A stretch of DNA of 64,000 nt from Treponema sp. C6A8. Its GTDB lineage: Bacteria > Spirochaetota > Spirochaetia > Treponematales > Treponemataceae. Location of the stretch: contig NZ_JHVB01000010.1 of assembly GCF_000619925.1 (NCBI RefSeq), forward strand, positions 41,297-105,296, read 5' to 3'. Both the position numbers and the translations under genes were made by a program. Below, in pieces: positions 7,322-16,230 of the stretch (its first letter is position 1; every line of letters begins with the position of its first letter). The notes below the pieces were generated by a model. It was not told the origin of the DNA. It saw only the letters and a list, made by a program, of their open reading frames with translations, and did no database searches.

Positions 7322-7537
7322 ATGCAAAATCTGTTTACAATCATAAAATTACAGTCAGAAGTGTCTCCTGATGAGAAAATTATTTCTGAAAAAGAATATA
7401 TGAAAAAATCAGGCATTACAAAATTTATGAATGATATTTATTCAAAACTTGCTATTACGGAAGAAAATTAAAAAACAGGTAAAGTATCTGATGTAGACGA
7501 AGCTATAGCAAATATCCGGGAAAAATATAGCTTGTAA
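7322..7537 (+). pseudogene. Degenerate small ORF interrupted by one stop codon
   Basis: ATG 7322 reads 49 codons to TAA 7469-7471. The same frame continues for 21 further sense codons to TAA 7535, ending VSDVDEAIANIREKYSL, which has the style of a conserved protein C-terminus. One stop mutation could have split a 71-residue protein. No family was recognised. Confidence 0.35.
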
Positions 7538-7540
7538 ACC

Positions 7541-7665
7541 TGCCTGCGAGCTTGCAGCGCAAGGGATTGGAGCAGCGGCGAAGCCGTACTTTGCGAAGCA
7601 AAGTATGAAGCGCGTTATGCGCGAAACTGCGAAAAGCCCGACCGCCGCAGGCGGATGCGCCCTGC
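7541..7665 (+). repeat. GC-rich palindromic repeat, family 2-like
   Basis: A cluster of small hairpins: GGCGAAGCC, CTTTGCGAAGCAAAG, GCGCGTTATGCGC and GACCGCCGCAGGCGGA. Base composition contrasts sharply with the A/T-rich flanks. The layout matches the GC-rich repeats at 5709, 23750 and 63598. It fills the gap before the DUF1846 gene. Confidence 0.6.
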
Positions 7666-7705
7666 ATTGTTAAAATCCCAAAAATGTGTTAAATTATATT
7701 CCCGT

Positions 7706-9187
7706 ATGAAATACGGATTTGATAACGAAAAATATCTGAAGATTCAGTCAGAGCACATTAAGGAAAGAATCGCCCAGTTTGGCGACAAATTGTATCTGGA
7801 ATTTGGCGGAAAGCTGTTTGACGACTACCATGCGTCTCGCGTACTGCCGGGTTTTGAGCCGGACAGTAAGCTTAAGATGCTTATGCAGCTGGCAGATGTT
7901 GCTGAAATTGTAATTGTAATCAGCGCAGTTGATATAGAAAAGAACAAGGTGCGCGGTGATTTGGGAATTACTTACGATAAGGACGTTCTTCGCCTTCGTG
8001 ATGAATTCCAGAGCCGTGGACTTATGGTAGGTTCTGTCTGCATCACTCATTACACTGGTCAGGAAAGTGCAAAAGCCTTCCGTGCCCGCCTTAAGAAGAT
8101 GAACATTAAGGCTTACTACCATTATACAATTCCGGGGTATCCTTCGAATGTTGCCCTTATCGACAGTGACGAGGGTTACGGAAAGAACGATTATATAGAA
8201 ACAAGTCGTCCTCTTGTTGTTGTTACTGCCCCTGGACCTGGTTCTGGAAAAATGGCTACTTGTCTTAGTCAGCTTTATCACGAAAATAAACGCGGAATTA
8301 AGGCTGGTTATGCTAAGTTTGAAACTTTCCCTATCTGGAACCTGCCTCTTAAACATCCTGTAAATATTGCTTACGAAGCTGCTACTGCCGACCTTAACGA
8401 TGTAAACATGATTGACCCATGGCATCTTGAGGCTTATGGAAAAACTACTGTAAATTACAACCGCGATATTGAGATTTATCCTGTTCTTGATGCGATTTTC
8501 AAGGGTATTTACGGGGACAATCCTTATAAATCACCGACTGACATGGGTGTAAACATGGCTGGTCTTTGTATTTATGATGATGACGCTTGCCGCGAAGCCA
8601 GCTTCCAGGAAATTATCCGCCGCTATTACACTGCTACTAACCGTTTTGCGGATGGAAGCGGCACTGAAGAAGAAGTTAATAAAATCAAGCTTTTGATGCA
8701 GCAGGCAAATATCACAACTGATATGCGTAAGGTGACTGTTGCGGCTAAAGAAAGAGCTGCCCGTGCGGAAGGTCCGGCATCGGCTATTGAGCTGGAAGAC
8801 GGCACTATTATTACTGCCGAGACTTCTCCGCTTTTGGGAACAAGCGCTGCCTTGCTTTTGAATGCGACAAAGCATCTTGCAGGCATCGACCACAAGGTAA
8901 AGCTTATTCCGGCTGAAATGATTGAGCCTATTCAGAAGATGAAGGTAAATTACCTTGCGGGAAATAATCCTCGCCTTCACACAGACGAGGTTCTTGTTGC
9001 CCTTGCCATGCTCAGCCGCGAGGATGAAAACTGCCGTAAAGCTATGGAGCAGCTTCCAAAGCTTAAGGGCTGTCAGGTTCACGCAAGCGTTATGCTCAGC
9101 GAGGTTGACCGCAAGATTTTCAAAAAGCTGGGTGTTGATTTGACCTGCGAACCGGTCAGCAAAAAGCAGAAATCTTTGATTGGATAA
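7706..9187 (+). CDS. DUF1846 (UPF0371) family protein
   Basis: 493 residues from ATG 7706; the upstream in-frame codons run into the repeat and are unlikely to be translated. The opening MKYGFDNEKYLKIQSEHIKE and segments such as VVVTAPGPGSGKMATCLSQL and DMGVNMAGLCI are typical of DUF1846, a conserved cytoplasmic family of about 500 residues found mainly in Firmicutes and spirochaetes. PGPGSGK resembles a P-loop, but the biochemical role is not established. A TATATT box lies only 5 nt before the ATG and there is no Shine-Dalgarno, suggesting a leaderless mRNA. metH follows after 27 nt and may be co-transcribed. Confidence 0.85.
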   Translation: MKYGFDNEKYLKIQSEHIKERIAQFGDKLYLEFGGKLFDDYHASRVLPGFEPDSKLKMLMQLADVAEIVIVISAVDIEKNKVRGDLGITYDKDVLRLRDEFQSRGLMVGSVCITHYTGQESAKAFRARLKKMNIKAYYHYTIPGYPSNVALIDSDEGYGKNDYIETSRPLVVVTAPGPGSGKMATCLSQLYHENKRGIKAGYAKFETFPIWNLPLKHPVNIAYEAATADLNDVNMIDPWHLEAYGKTTVNYNRDIEIYPVLDAIFKGIYGDNPYKSPTDMGVNMAGLCIYDDDACREASFQEIIRRYYTATNRFADGSGTEEEVNKIKLLMQQANITTDMRKVTVAAKERAARAEGPASAIELEDGTIITAETSPLLGTSAALLLNATKHLAGIDHKVKLIPAEMIEPIQKMKVNYLAGNNPRLHTDEVLVALAMLSREDENCRKAMEQLPKLKGCQVHASVMLSEVDRKIFKKLGVDLTCEPVSKKQKSLIG

Positions 9188-9214
9188 ATATAAAAATTAA
9201 AAGCGGGGCTTGCG

Positions 9215-11698
9215 ATGGTAAAGGCAGCGGACATTTTCAAGAAAGCTTATTCGGATTTTGTTTTTATTGACGGCGGATGCGGTTCAATTTTGCAGGCTCA
9301 GGGCCTACAGCCTGGCGAACTGCCGGAAACCTGGAATATCATTCATCCGGAAATCATTCAGAAAATGCACCGCGATTATCTGCTTGCCGGCGCAAATATC
9401 CTGACTTCAAATACTTTTGGCGCAAATATCAATAAATTTCAGCCGGGCGACATTAAGTTCAGCCTGGATGCTGTAATTGGTGCGGCAATTAAAAATGCCC
9501 GCGAGGCTATCCGCCAGGTTGAAAGCGACCCTTCCACCCCGGAAGCTGTGCGAAATCAGCCTCATTTTGTTGCCCTGGACATTGGTCCGCTTGGTAAACT
9601 TTTAAAGCCGCTTGGCGATCTTGATTTTGAAGATGCCGTACAAATCTTTTCTTATACAGTAAAAATCGGTGCAAAACACGGCGCTGACCTTGTTTTGATT
9701 GAAACGATGAACGACCTTCACGAAGCAAAGGCCGCCCTACTTGCCGCAAAGGAAAACTGCGATCTTCCGGTGCTTATTACCACTGCTTACGATGAATCAG
9801 AAAAGCTTTTGACCGGCGCTGACCCGATGACCGTAGTTGCAACTATGGAAGGTCTTGGCGCTGACGCCGTAGGCGTAAACTGCAGTCTTGGGCCTGACCA
9901 GATGTTCGGGATCGTTGAGCAGCTTGCCCGCTATGCCAGCGTGCCGGTTGTCGTAAGCCCGAATGCGGGACTTCCTCGTTCAGAAGGCGGCAAAACTGTT
10001 TACGACGTTGCCCCAGCTGATTTTGCCGCATCTATGGAAAAAATCGCTGACCTTGGCGCTACAATGCTTGGCGGCTGTTGCGGAACTACTCCGGCTCACA
10101 TTAAGGCTATGAGTGACGCTGTGCGAACTCACAAGGCGCACGAAGTTACTCCTAAAAATGATACAATCATCACAAGCTACACACATAGCGTGATTTTTGA
10201 TAAAAAGCCAGTGCTCATCGGTGAACGAATCAATCCGACTGGAAAGAAAAAGTTTAAGGAAGCCCTGCGCAACCGCGATATGGACTATATTCTGGGCGAA
10301 GCGCTTACCCAGAAAGAAAAAAAGGCGGATGTTCTTGATGTAAACGTTGGACTGCCGGAAATCGACGAGCCTCAGATGATGATTGACGTTGTAAAGGAAC
10401 TTCAGGCGGTAATTGATTTGCCTCTTCAGATTGATACGACAAACCCTGTTGCCATGGAAAAGGCTCTCCGTATTTACAACGGAAAACCAATGATAAACTC
10501 GGTGAATGGCAAAGAAGAAATCATGAAGGAGATTTTCCCGCTGGCAAAAAAATACGGCGGACTTATCGTTGCCCTTACGATTGATGAAAGCGGAATCCCG
10601 GAAACTGCAGAAGGCCGCGTAGAAATTGCCCGCAAAATCTATGCCCGCGCCGCTGAATACGGAATCAAGCCAAAAGATATTATTATCGACCCGCTTGCAA
10701 TGAGTATCAGCTCTGACCCGCAGAGTGCCATCACCACGCTGGATGCCCTGCGCCTCATTAAAGAGGAGCTGAACGGAAAGACAAGCCTTGGCGTTTCAAA
10801 TATTTCTTTCGGCCTTCCTAACCGCGATTTTATCAACGCAAGCTTTTTCACGATGGCAATGCACAACGGCCTCAATGCCGGAATCATGAATCCAAGCTCT
10901 CTCGAGATGATGAAGGCCTACTACACTTACTGCGCCCTTCTTGCGGTCGACCAGAACTGCGCTAACTACATTGATTTTGCAACTAATTTACCTGCGACTG
11001 TGGCGGCAGCTGCAAGTGCAGTGCCATCAGCTGCTTCTGCAGTGTCCCCTGCCACCCAGCCAGAAGGCACTTCAAACACATCAGAACTAATTGAAGCTAT
11101 CAAACGTGGACTTAAAGACCGTGCCGCTGCCCTTACAGCAGATTACCTTAAAACAAAAGATGCCCTGGAAATTATCGATGGGGAACTTATCCCCGCTCTG
11201 GATATCGTAGGAAAAGGCTTTGAAAAAAAGACAGTCTTCCTTCCTCAGCTTTTGATGGCCGCAGAAGCTGCCAGTGCCGCCTTTGGTGTTATAAAGCAGA
11301 CTTTGGCCGCTGCCGGCGGTGACCAGCAGAAAAAAGGCAAAATCGTGCTAGCCACAGTAAAAGGCGACATCCACGATATTGGAAAAAACATCGTAAAAGT
11401 TCTGCTCGAAAATTACGCCTACGATGTAATCGATTTGGGAAAAGATGTTGACCCTCAGCTGATTGTAGATACCGTTCAGCGCGAAAATATCCGCCTGGTT
11501 GGTTTAAGCGCCCTTATGACAACGACCGTTCCTGCCATGGAAGAAACAATTAAACTCCTGCGACAAGCGGGAAGTCCTGCTAAAGTAGTGGTAGGCGGCG
11601 CCGTAATGACCCAAAACTACGCCGACATGATTGGCGCCGACAAATACTGCCACGACGCCATGGAAACCGTGCGCTACGCGGAAGAGATATTTAACTAA
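9215..11698 (+). CDS. metH: Cobalamin-dependent methionine synthase, short form
   Basis: 827 residues. Residues about 1-310 form the homocysteine-binding barrel, with the Zn ligands in GVNCSLGP and GGCCGTTP. Residues about 330-590 form the pterin (methyl-THF) barrel (GERINPTGKKKFKEAL, DVNVGLPEIDEPQM). Residues about 640-827 form the cap and B12-binding domain with GDIHDIGKNI, containing the D-x-H-x-x-G motif. The C-terminal AdoMet reactivation domain of E. coli MetH (1227 residues) is absent, as in many anaerobes, so reactivation must need another protein or be minimal. An Ala/Ser/Pro linker (residues about 590-625) looks inserted. No cobalamin riboswitch is visible in the short upstream gap. 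Confidence 0.93.
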   Translation: MVKAADIFKKAYSDFVFIDGGCGSILQAQGLQPGELPETWNIIHPEIIQKMHRDYLLAGANILTSNTFGANINKFQPGDIKFSLDAVIGAAIKNAREAIRQVESDPSTPEAVRNQPHFVALDIGPLGKLLKPLGDLDFEDAVQIFSYTVKIGAKHGADLVLIETMNDLHEAKAALLAAKENCDLPVLITTAYDESEKLLTGADPMTVVATMEGLGADAVGVNCSLGPDQMFGIVEQLARYASVPVVVSPNAGLPRSEGGKTVYDVAPADFAASMEKIADLGATMLGGCCGTTPAHIKAMSDAVRTHKAHEVTPKNDTIITSYTHSVIFDKKPVLIGERINPTGKKKFKEALRNRDMDYILGEALTQKEKKADVLDVNVGLPEIDEPQMMIDVVKELQAVIDLPLQIDTTNPVAMEKALRIYNGKPMINSVNGKEEIMKEIFPLAKKYGGLIVALTIDESGIPETAEGRVEIARKIYARAAEYGIKPKDIIIDPLAMSISSDPQSAITTLDALRLIKEELNGKTSLGVSNISFGLPNRDFINASFFTMAMHNGLNAGIMNPSSLEMMKAYYTYCALLAVDQNCANYIDFATNLPATVAAAASAVPSAASAVSPATQPEGTSNTSELIEAIKRGLKDRAAALTADYLKTKDALEIIDGELIPALDIVGKGFEKKTVFLPQLLMAAEAASAAFGVIKQTLAAAGGDQQKKGKIVLATVKGDIHDIGKNIVKVLLENYAYDVIDLGKDVDPQLIVDTVQRENIRLVGLSALMTTTVPAMEETIKLLRQAGSPAKVVVGGAVMTQNYADMIGADKYCHDAMETVRYAEEIFN

Positions 11699-12168
11699 AT
11701 CCCTAAATTTTTCTTAATCTCTGCAGCCCGTTCGATGATTTTTTCTTTCCAGTCATCGTCCTGGGCGTTGAGCTGGTAGGTGTTGTAGCCGTACTGCTGT
11801 CCCAGTGTGCAGACGATGGTCTCGTCATCAATATGCAGGGAAATTCTATATCTGTTAGGAAGTTTTTGAGGCAAAATTGTTTTATTGTCACGCTGAACTT
11901 CGGCCAGATGGCGCTGAGCGTTTACAATGCCGTCAAATCGTATGTGGTATAATCTGAAAAGTTTTTTAATGTAGCTTTGAGTTCTGTAAGATGAAGTATA
12001 AACCCAGACTTCGTAGCCAAGTTCCTGAAGTTTGTTTATGAGTTCTGTGGCGCCAAATCTAACGCGTTCCTTGTATATGGCGCTGAAAGGGAAAACAGGA
12101 GGCTTTTCTATCTTATGAGTTTTTGGCGAAACAAAGAGAACTTCGTCCAAATCAAACGAAATCCTCAT
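11695..12168 (-). CDS. Stand-alone HAD-superfamily protein
   Basis: 157 residues from ATG 12168 (MRISFDLDEVLF), chosen because the HAD motif I begins at once and GCAGGA lies just upstream. DLDEV supplies the nucleophile and acid Asp of motif I (the second acidic residue is Glu), VWVYTSS is motif II, and HIDDE is motif IV. It closely resembles the C-terminal half of its upstream neighbour (12182-13078): both share FPF-IYKER-RFG/RLG, a Y-K-LFR-YH segment and a LHIDD/LHIDN end. The pair probably arose by duplication. Substrate unknown. It ends convergently with metH, overlapping by 4 nt. Confidence 0.8.
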   Translation of the reverse strand: MRISFDLDEVLFVSPKTHKIEKPPVFPFSAIYKERVRFGATELINKLQELGYEVWVYTSSYRTQSYIKKLFRLYHIRFDGIVNAQRHLAEVQRDNKTILPQKLPNRYRISLHIDDETIVCTLGQQYGYNTYQLNAQDDDWKEKIIERAAEIKKNLGI

Positions 12169-12181
12169 TTTTTCCTGCTGA

Positions 12182-13078
12182 TTATTGTTCTTCACTCTTT
12201 GCCATCTCCTCAATAATATCAATCACTGCTTTTGACCAGCCTGAAGATGCGTCGATATTATGTTCGTGGAAATCTCCAGAAGCTGTATCAATCTGAAGAA
12301 CTAAATCATTATCGATATGGAGTGTGTGCTTGTATTTTTCCTTAAGAAGATTGTCGTATTTGCCCTTTACCTTATCTTTTCGTTTTTCTGTACCGGTTAC
12401 AATTCCCGTTACATTTACGTGATATTTTCGGAAAAGGGCCTTTATATAATCATTTGAATAATATTTTGCGCTGAAAACCCAGATGTCATAGCCGTTTCTT
12501 TCAAGACATCTGAAAAGGGCAGGGATTCCAAGTCTAAGGCGTTCTTTGTAAATGCGGTTGAAAGGGAAGCCTAATGCTTTTTCTGCCTTGTCCTGGGCGG
12601 TATTTTTTTCATCAAAGAATACGATTTCATCCAGATCCATGGTAACGCGTTTATCATGCTTTGAATTTCGGATGATTTCCTTGATTTCGGCCTCGTGGGT
12701 CATGTTAACGATATTTATGTTGATTTTCTTCTTTTTGAGTTTGAAGGCAGCTGCCCAGCGGTGATGGCCGTTTAAGATTCTGTATCCATCAGGATAGAGT
12801 TTTTCAACAATCAGTGGTTCCTGCTGGAAAAAGTAATTACCTGTGACTTCGTAATTATGAACAAATTTCTGTGTGTATTCTGAAATAACCCTGTAGCTTG
12901 GACCAACTTCCGGATGAGTAAATTCGTCATCCGGGTTCATATGAAGTTTTTTGCAGGGAAGTTTTTTTATCAGAAGCCGCTGAAGTAGACCGGCTTTTAC
13001 AGGCATCGAAATACCGCTGTATTTTGCAATATCGTCTGCAACGTATTTAGTCAAATCAAATGATTCATCAGCTTCCAT
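12182..13078 (-). CDS. ParB/sulfiredoxin-like domain fused to a HAD domain
   Basis: 298 residues. The N-terminal half contains DGYRILNGHHRWAAAFKL, the G-H-H/R-R signature of the ParB/Srx-like fold used by nucleotide-dependent DNA-binding or kinase proteins. From about residue 145, MDLDEIVFF begins a HAD domain with DIWVFSAKY (motif II) and LHIDNDLV (motif IV). The stand-alone HAD gene 13 nt downstream is a paralogue of this half. One reading is a two-enzyme phosphorylation/dephosphorylation module; this is inference. A GGAG site precedes the ATG. Arginase lies upstream on the same strand. Confidence 0.78.
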   Translation of the reverse strand: MEADESFDLTKYVADDIAKYSGISMPVKAGLLQRLLIKKLPCKKLHMNPDDEFTHPEVGPSYRVISEYTQKFVHNYEVTGNYFFQQEPLIVEKLYPDGYRILNGHHRWAAAFKLKKKKININIVNMTHEAEIKEIIRNSKHDKRVTMDLDEIVFFDEKNTAQDKAEKALGFPFNRIYKERLRLGIPALFRCLERNGYDIWVFSAKYYSNDYIKALFRKYHVNVTGIVTGTEKRKDKVKGKYDNLLKEKYKHTLHIDNDLVLQIDTASGDFHEHNIDASSGWSKAVIDIIEEMAKSEEQ

Positions 13079-13109
13079 AAAAAGCTCTCCTTTTTAGGGA
13101 AACAAAAAC

Positions 13110-14018
13110 TTAATAGAGTGTTTCCCCTAAAATTCTTGCAGCAAGGCTTACAGCTAGTATAGCAGTCTGGTTTCGGATGTCAAGAATTGGATTTACTTCT
13201 ACGATTTCTGCGGATTTTACCATGTTTGTAGAGGCCATTTCTTCCATTAAGAGCAGGGCTTCGCGGTTTGTAAGTCCGCCGGGAAGGGGAATACCGGTTC
13301 CAGGAGCAAACATGGGGTCAAGAACGTCCATGTCAAAGCTTACGTGAATCATATCTACTCGGGAACGGAAGAAGCATACAATCTGCTTGAGAACTGCAGG
13401 GAAGCCCTGGCGCTCGATGTCGCTCATTGTGAAAACTGTTACACCGGCTTCCTTCATCAGTTTTTTCTCGCCTTCATCCAGGTCGCGCTGACCTACAAAG
13501 CAGATATTTTTAGGATCAACTTTTACACCGTCGTAGTAAAGATTTGTAAGTTCAGGAATTCCATAGCCGGCAGATGCTGCAAGACATTCACCGTGAATGT
13601 TTCCGCTTGGTGTTGTTTCTGTGGTGTTGAAATCGCCGTGCGCATCTACATAGAGCACGCCCAGACGTTTGCCCTGCTTTTTTGCGCTGGCAGCGATACC
13701 GGCAATTGAGCCTAGCGCGATGGAGTGGTCACCGCCGATTGTGAGGGGGAACTCATCCTTATCTGCAATTTCTTCTACCAGTGCTGCGAGCTTGGTGCAG
13801 GCATTTGTGATTGGCTCAAGGTATTTTGCCTTAGGATTTCCGATTTTTTCGTATTCCTGTGTAGTTGCCTGAAAGATTGAAGAGTGCTCAAAAGTCTTGT
13901 GACCCAGGCTTTCAATCTTCTCTTTAATTCCGGCCAGTCGGATTGCAGAAGGACCCATATCCGACCCATGACGGCTGGCGCCAAAATCCAATGGCATTTC
14001 AAGTATGTGTACGTTCAT
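13110..14018 (-). CDS. rocF: Arginase
   Basis: 302 residues, the normal length of the ureohydrolase family. Mn-binding motifs are intact: IGGDHSIALGS, VLYVDAHGDFNT and SFDMDVLDP. GNIHGECLAA and PGTGIPLPGGLT match arginase rather than agmatinase or formimidoylglutamase. The enzyme hydrolyses arginine to ornithine and urea; ornithine would feed polyamine synthesis or, in treponemes, peptidoglycan (inference). The gene stands between a family-1 repeat upstream and the ParB/HAD gene, 31 nt downstream. Confidence 0.92.
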   Translation of the reverse strand: MNVHILEMPLDFGASRHGSDMGPSAIRLAGIKEKIESLGHKTFEHSSIFQATTQEYEKIGNPKAKYLEPITNACTKLAALVEEIADKDEFPLTIGGDHSIALGSIAGIAASAKKQGKRLGVLYVDAHGDFNTTETTPSGNIHGECLAASAGYGIPELTNLYYDGVKVDPKNICFVGQRDLDEGEKKLMKEAGVTVFTMSDIERQGFPAVLKQIVCFFRSRVDMIHVSFDMDVLDPMFAPGTGIPLPGGLTNREALLLMEEMASTNMVKSAEIVEVNPILDIRNQTAILAVSLAARILGETLY

Positions 14019-14036
14019 TTATTTCTCCAAAATGGC

Positions 14037-14180
14037 TCCCGGTCAAGAAGCCTGAGTCAAAACCGCGCGATATCGCGCTACATGCTGTTTGCGGCAAAGT
14101 AACTATAAAATGTGCCGCTCACGCGGCACTCCACAAACAGAATGTTTTTGACTCAGGCTTCTTTCCCTCGCGCCAGTTTT
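14037..14180 (-). repeat. About 150-bp multi-arm palindromic repeat, family 1 copy D
   Basis: Read on the minus strand it has the family skeleton, but every arm carries different bases that still pair: AGAAGCCTGAGTCAAAA with TTTTGACTCAGGCTTCT, CATTCTGTTTGTGG with CCGCAAACAGCATG, GTGCCGCGTGAGCGGCAC, and GCGCGATATCGCGC. The joints TATAGTTACTTTGC and TGTAGCGC and the borders GGCGCGAGGGA and GACCGGGAGCC are conserved. It lies between arginase and the acyl-CoA synthetase. Confidence 0.85.
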
Positions 14181-14210
14181 AATTTAAAAAAAGGTAATAT
14201 ATTTGCAATG

Positions 14211-16142
14211 CTAATCCTCTTCCACAAACATTGCTTCTATCTGCTTTTTATAGATTTCGTTTATGCGGAAACGCATAATTTCCTGCTTAGCAGAAAGTTC
14301 AACGCCAACTTCAAAAGGCTTTGTAATCAGAGTGAACTTATTGATACGTTCAAACATCTTAAAGCCGTTCTTAGAAGAAATGAGGTTTGCAATTTCGCCT
14401 TCGTAAAGAGACTGAATTCCATTCGATGCAAGCAGGTTTTCGTAAGTATCGTACTGAATTCCGTTTTCTGCGGCATAGTTTTTAATTTCGTCTTCATCAA
14501 CAAGAATTAAAGCTGCAAGATAGCGTTTATCCTGGCCAAGAACAACTGCCTGCTTGATAAAGCGTGATTCAGAAAGCTTCATTTCGATTGGAAGAGGCTC
14601 AAGGTTTTCTCCACCGCGCAAAACGATAGTATCTTTAATACGTCCCTTAATCTGAAGTTCGTTGTGAATTGTAAATACTGCAAGGTCGCCTGTGTCGAGC
14701 CAGCCGTCAACAGTCATAACTTTTTCTGTCAAATCAGGGCGCTTGTAGTAGCCTTTCATTACAGTAGGACCCTTAATCTGCAAAATACCCTGCTGACCGC
14801 GTTCAAGAACATAACCGTCCTGATCAACAATGCGGGCCTGAACTCCGCGGATTGGAGAACCGATTGTTCTGTAAATAGGGGCTGCAATAGGACGAACCGA
14901 AACGATTGGAGCTGTTTCTGTAAGACCGTAACCTTCTACGATTTCAACACCGATAGCCCAGAAGAATTCATCAATATTTTTAGGGTAAGCACCACCGCCT
15001 GCAATACCAACGCGGAAGTTAGAACCCAGCATAACCTTAATCTTGCGGAAAATAAGCAGATCACCCAGCCAGTAAAGAGGCCACATCAAAGACCAAGGCA
15101 GAATGAAGAGAATCCACCAGAGAACCGGGCGGTATGCTGTAAAGCAAGGATTCTGATTGAACATCTTTCTTTGCATTGCCTTATGAATTTTTGCAACTCC
15201 AACAAAGAAGTTGAAAAGTTTAAGTACAAGTCCGCCAGTTTTGCGCATTTTTTTAGTAACGCCGTCATAAACAGCTTCAAAAACACGAGGAACGGCAGGA
15301 AGCAGGTGAGGATTGAGCTTTTTGAAATCTGCCAGCAGAATTGAACCGATTGGTTTTGAATAGCAGATTGCTCCACCCTGAATCAAAATTACGTATTCTA
15401 CTTCGCGTTCAAAAACGTGCCATACCGGGAGAACGCTGAGGGCGCGGTCGCCCGGGTTAATATAAATTCGCTCAGGAATTTCATCAAGCTGGGCCAGGAA
15501 GTTTTTATGAGTAAGCATTACGCCCTTTGGAGTTCCTGTTGTTCCAGAAGTAAAGATGATTGTAGCAAGGTCGTCGCCAGTTCCTTTTTCAACTTCAGCT
15601 TCAATTTCATCCTTGTGTTCTACACGCCATTTTTTACCGCTGTTTACTAGCTGATTAAAGGTGTAAAGTTCAACTGCGCCGGCCTTGCAGGCTCCACGAA
15701 CTTCATCCTTAATATCGTCTTCAAGAGCGATGAGATTTTTGAGGGCAGGAAGTTTTTCCTTAAGGCTGAGGATTTTCTTTACCTGTGAATTATTCTGGGC
15801 AATTACATATTTACATTCAGTGATTGCAAGAATCTGTTCAAGGTCGATTAAAGTTGCATCACATCCGCGTGGAACGTCAACCGCACCAATCGAAAGAATA
15901 CCGATATCCGACTGCTGCCATTCCGGGCAGTTATCAGAAATAAGACCAACAGGTTCAGTTCTCTTTACGCCAAGAACCAGAAGACCGGCACCAAAATCAA
16001 GACCAGTCTGATACATTGTTCTATATGTGATAGGTTCAAAATCACCGTTTTTAAGACGTCTGTACTGAGAAGGAATTTCAGGCCATTTTTCTGCAGACGT
16101 TTTAATCATCTTTGCTACAGTGTAGTTTTCTTCAAATACCAT
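14211..16142 (-). CDS. Long-chain acyl-CoA synthetase (AMP-forming)
   Basis: 643 residues from ATG 16142 (MVFEENYTVAKMIK), preferred because GAGG lies 6 nt upstream. Adenylate-forming motifs are complete: TIIFTSGTTGTPKGVMLTH (P-loop), GYGLTETAP (A5), DGWLDTGDLA (A7) and KDTIVLRGGENLEP (A8/hinge). The central hydrophobic insert around RPVLWWILFILPWSLMWPLY suggests membrane association, as in bacterial FadD15/ACSL-like enzymes. It activates fatty acids for lipid synthesis; fermentative treponemes often need exogenous fatty acids (established for the genus). It stands alone between a repeat and a lipoprotein gene. Confidence 0.9.
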   Translation of the reverse strand: MVFEENYTVAKMIKTSAEKWPEIPSQYRRLKNGDFEPITYRTMYQTGLDFGAGLLVLGVKRTEPVGLISDNCPEWQQSDIGILSIGAVDVPRGCDATLIDLEQILAITECKYVIAQNNSQVKKILSLKEKLPALKNLIALEDDIKDEVRGACKAGAVELYTFNQLVNSGKKWRVEHKDEIEAEVEKGTGDDLATIIFTSGTTGTPKGVMLTHKNFLAQLDEIPERIYINPGDRALSVLPVWHVFEREVEYVILIQGGAICYSKPIGSILLADFKKLNPHLLPAVPRVFEAVYDGVTKKMRKTGGLVLKLFNFFVGVAKIHKAMQRKMFNQNPCFTAYRPVLWWILFILPWSLMWPLYWLGDLLIFRKIKVMLGSNFRVGIAGGGAYPKNIDEFFWAIGVEIVEGYGLTETAPIVSVRPIAAPIYRTIGSPIRGVQARIVDQDGYVLERGQQGILQIKGPTVMKGYYKRPDLTEKVMTVDGWLDTGDLAVFTIHNELQIKGRIKDTIVLRGGENLEPLPIEMKLSESRFIKQAVVLGQDKRYLAALILVDEDEIKNYAAENGIQYDTYENLLASNGIQSLYEGEIANLISSKNGFKMFERINKFTLITKPFEVGVELSAKQEIMRFRINEIYKKQIEAMFVEED

Positions 16143-16230
16143 AAAAACCTCATTTAAAATAAAATGACAATTTTGCAAAAAGTGTAAAGTACTTAATTAT
16201 ATTGCGATTTAAATCTATTATCAACTTCTT

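Noticed and set aside
9188..9214. Cobalamin or SAM riboswitch for metH
   Set aside because: The gap to the upstream gene is only 27 nt and has no riboswitch-like sequence.
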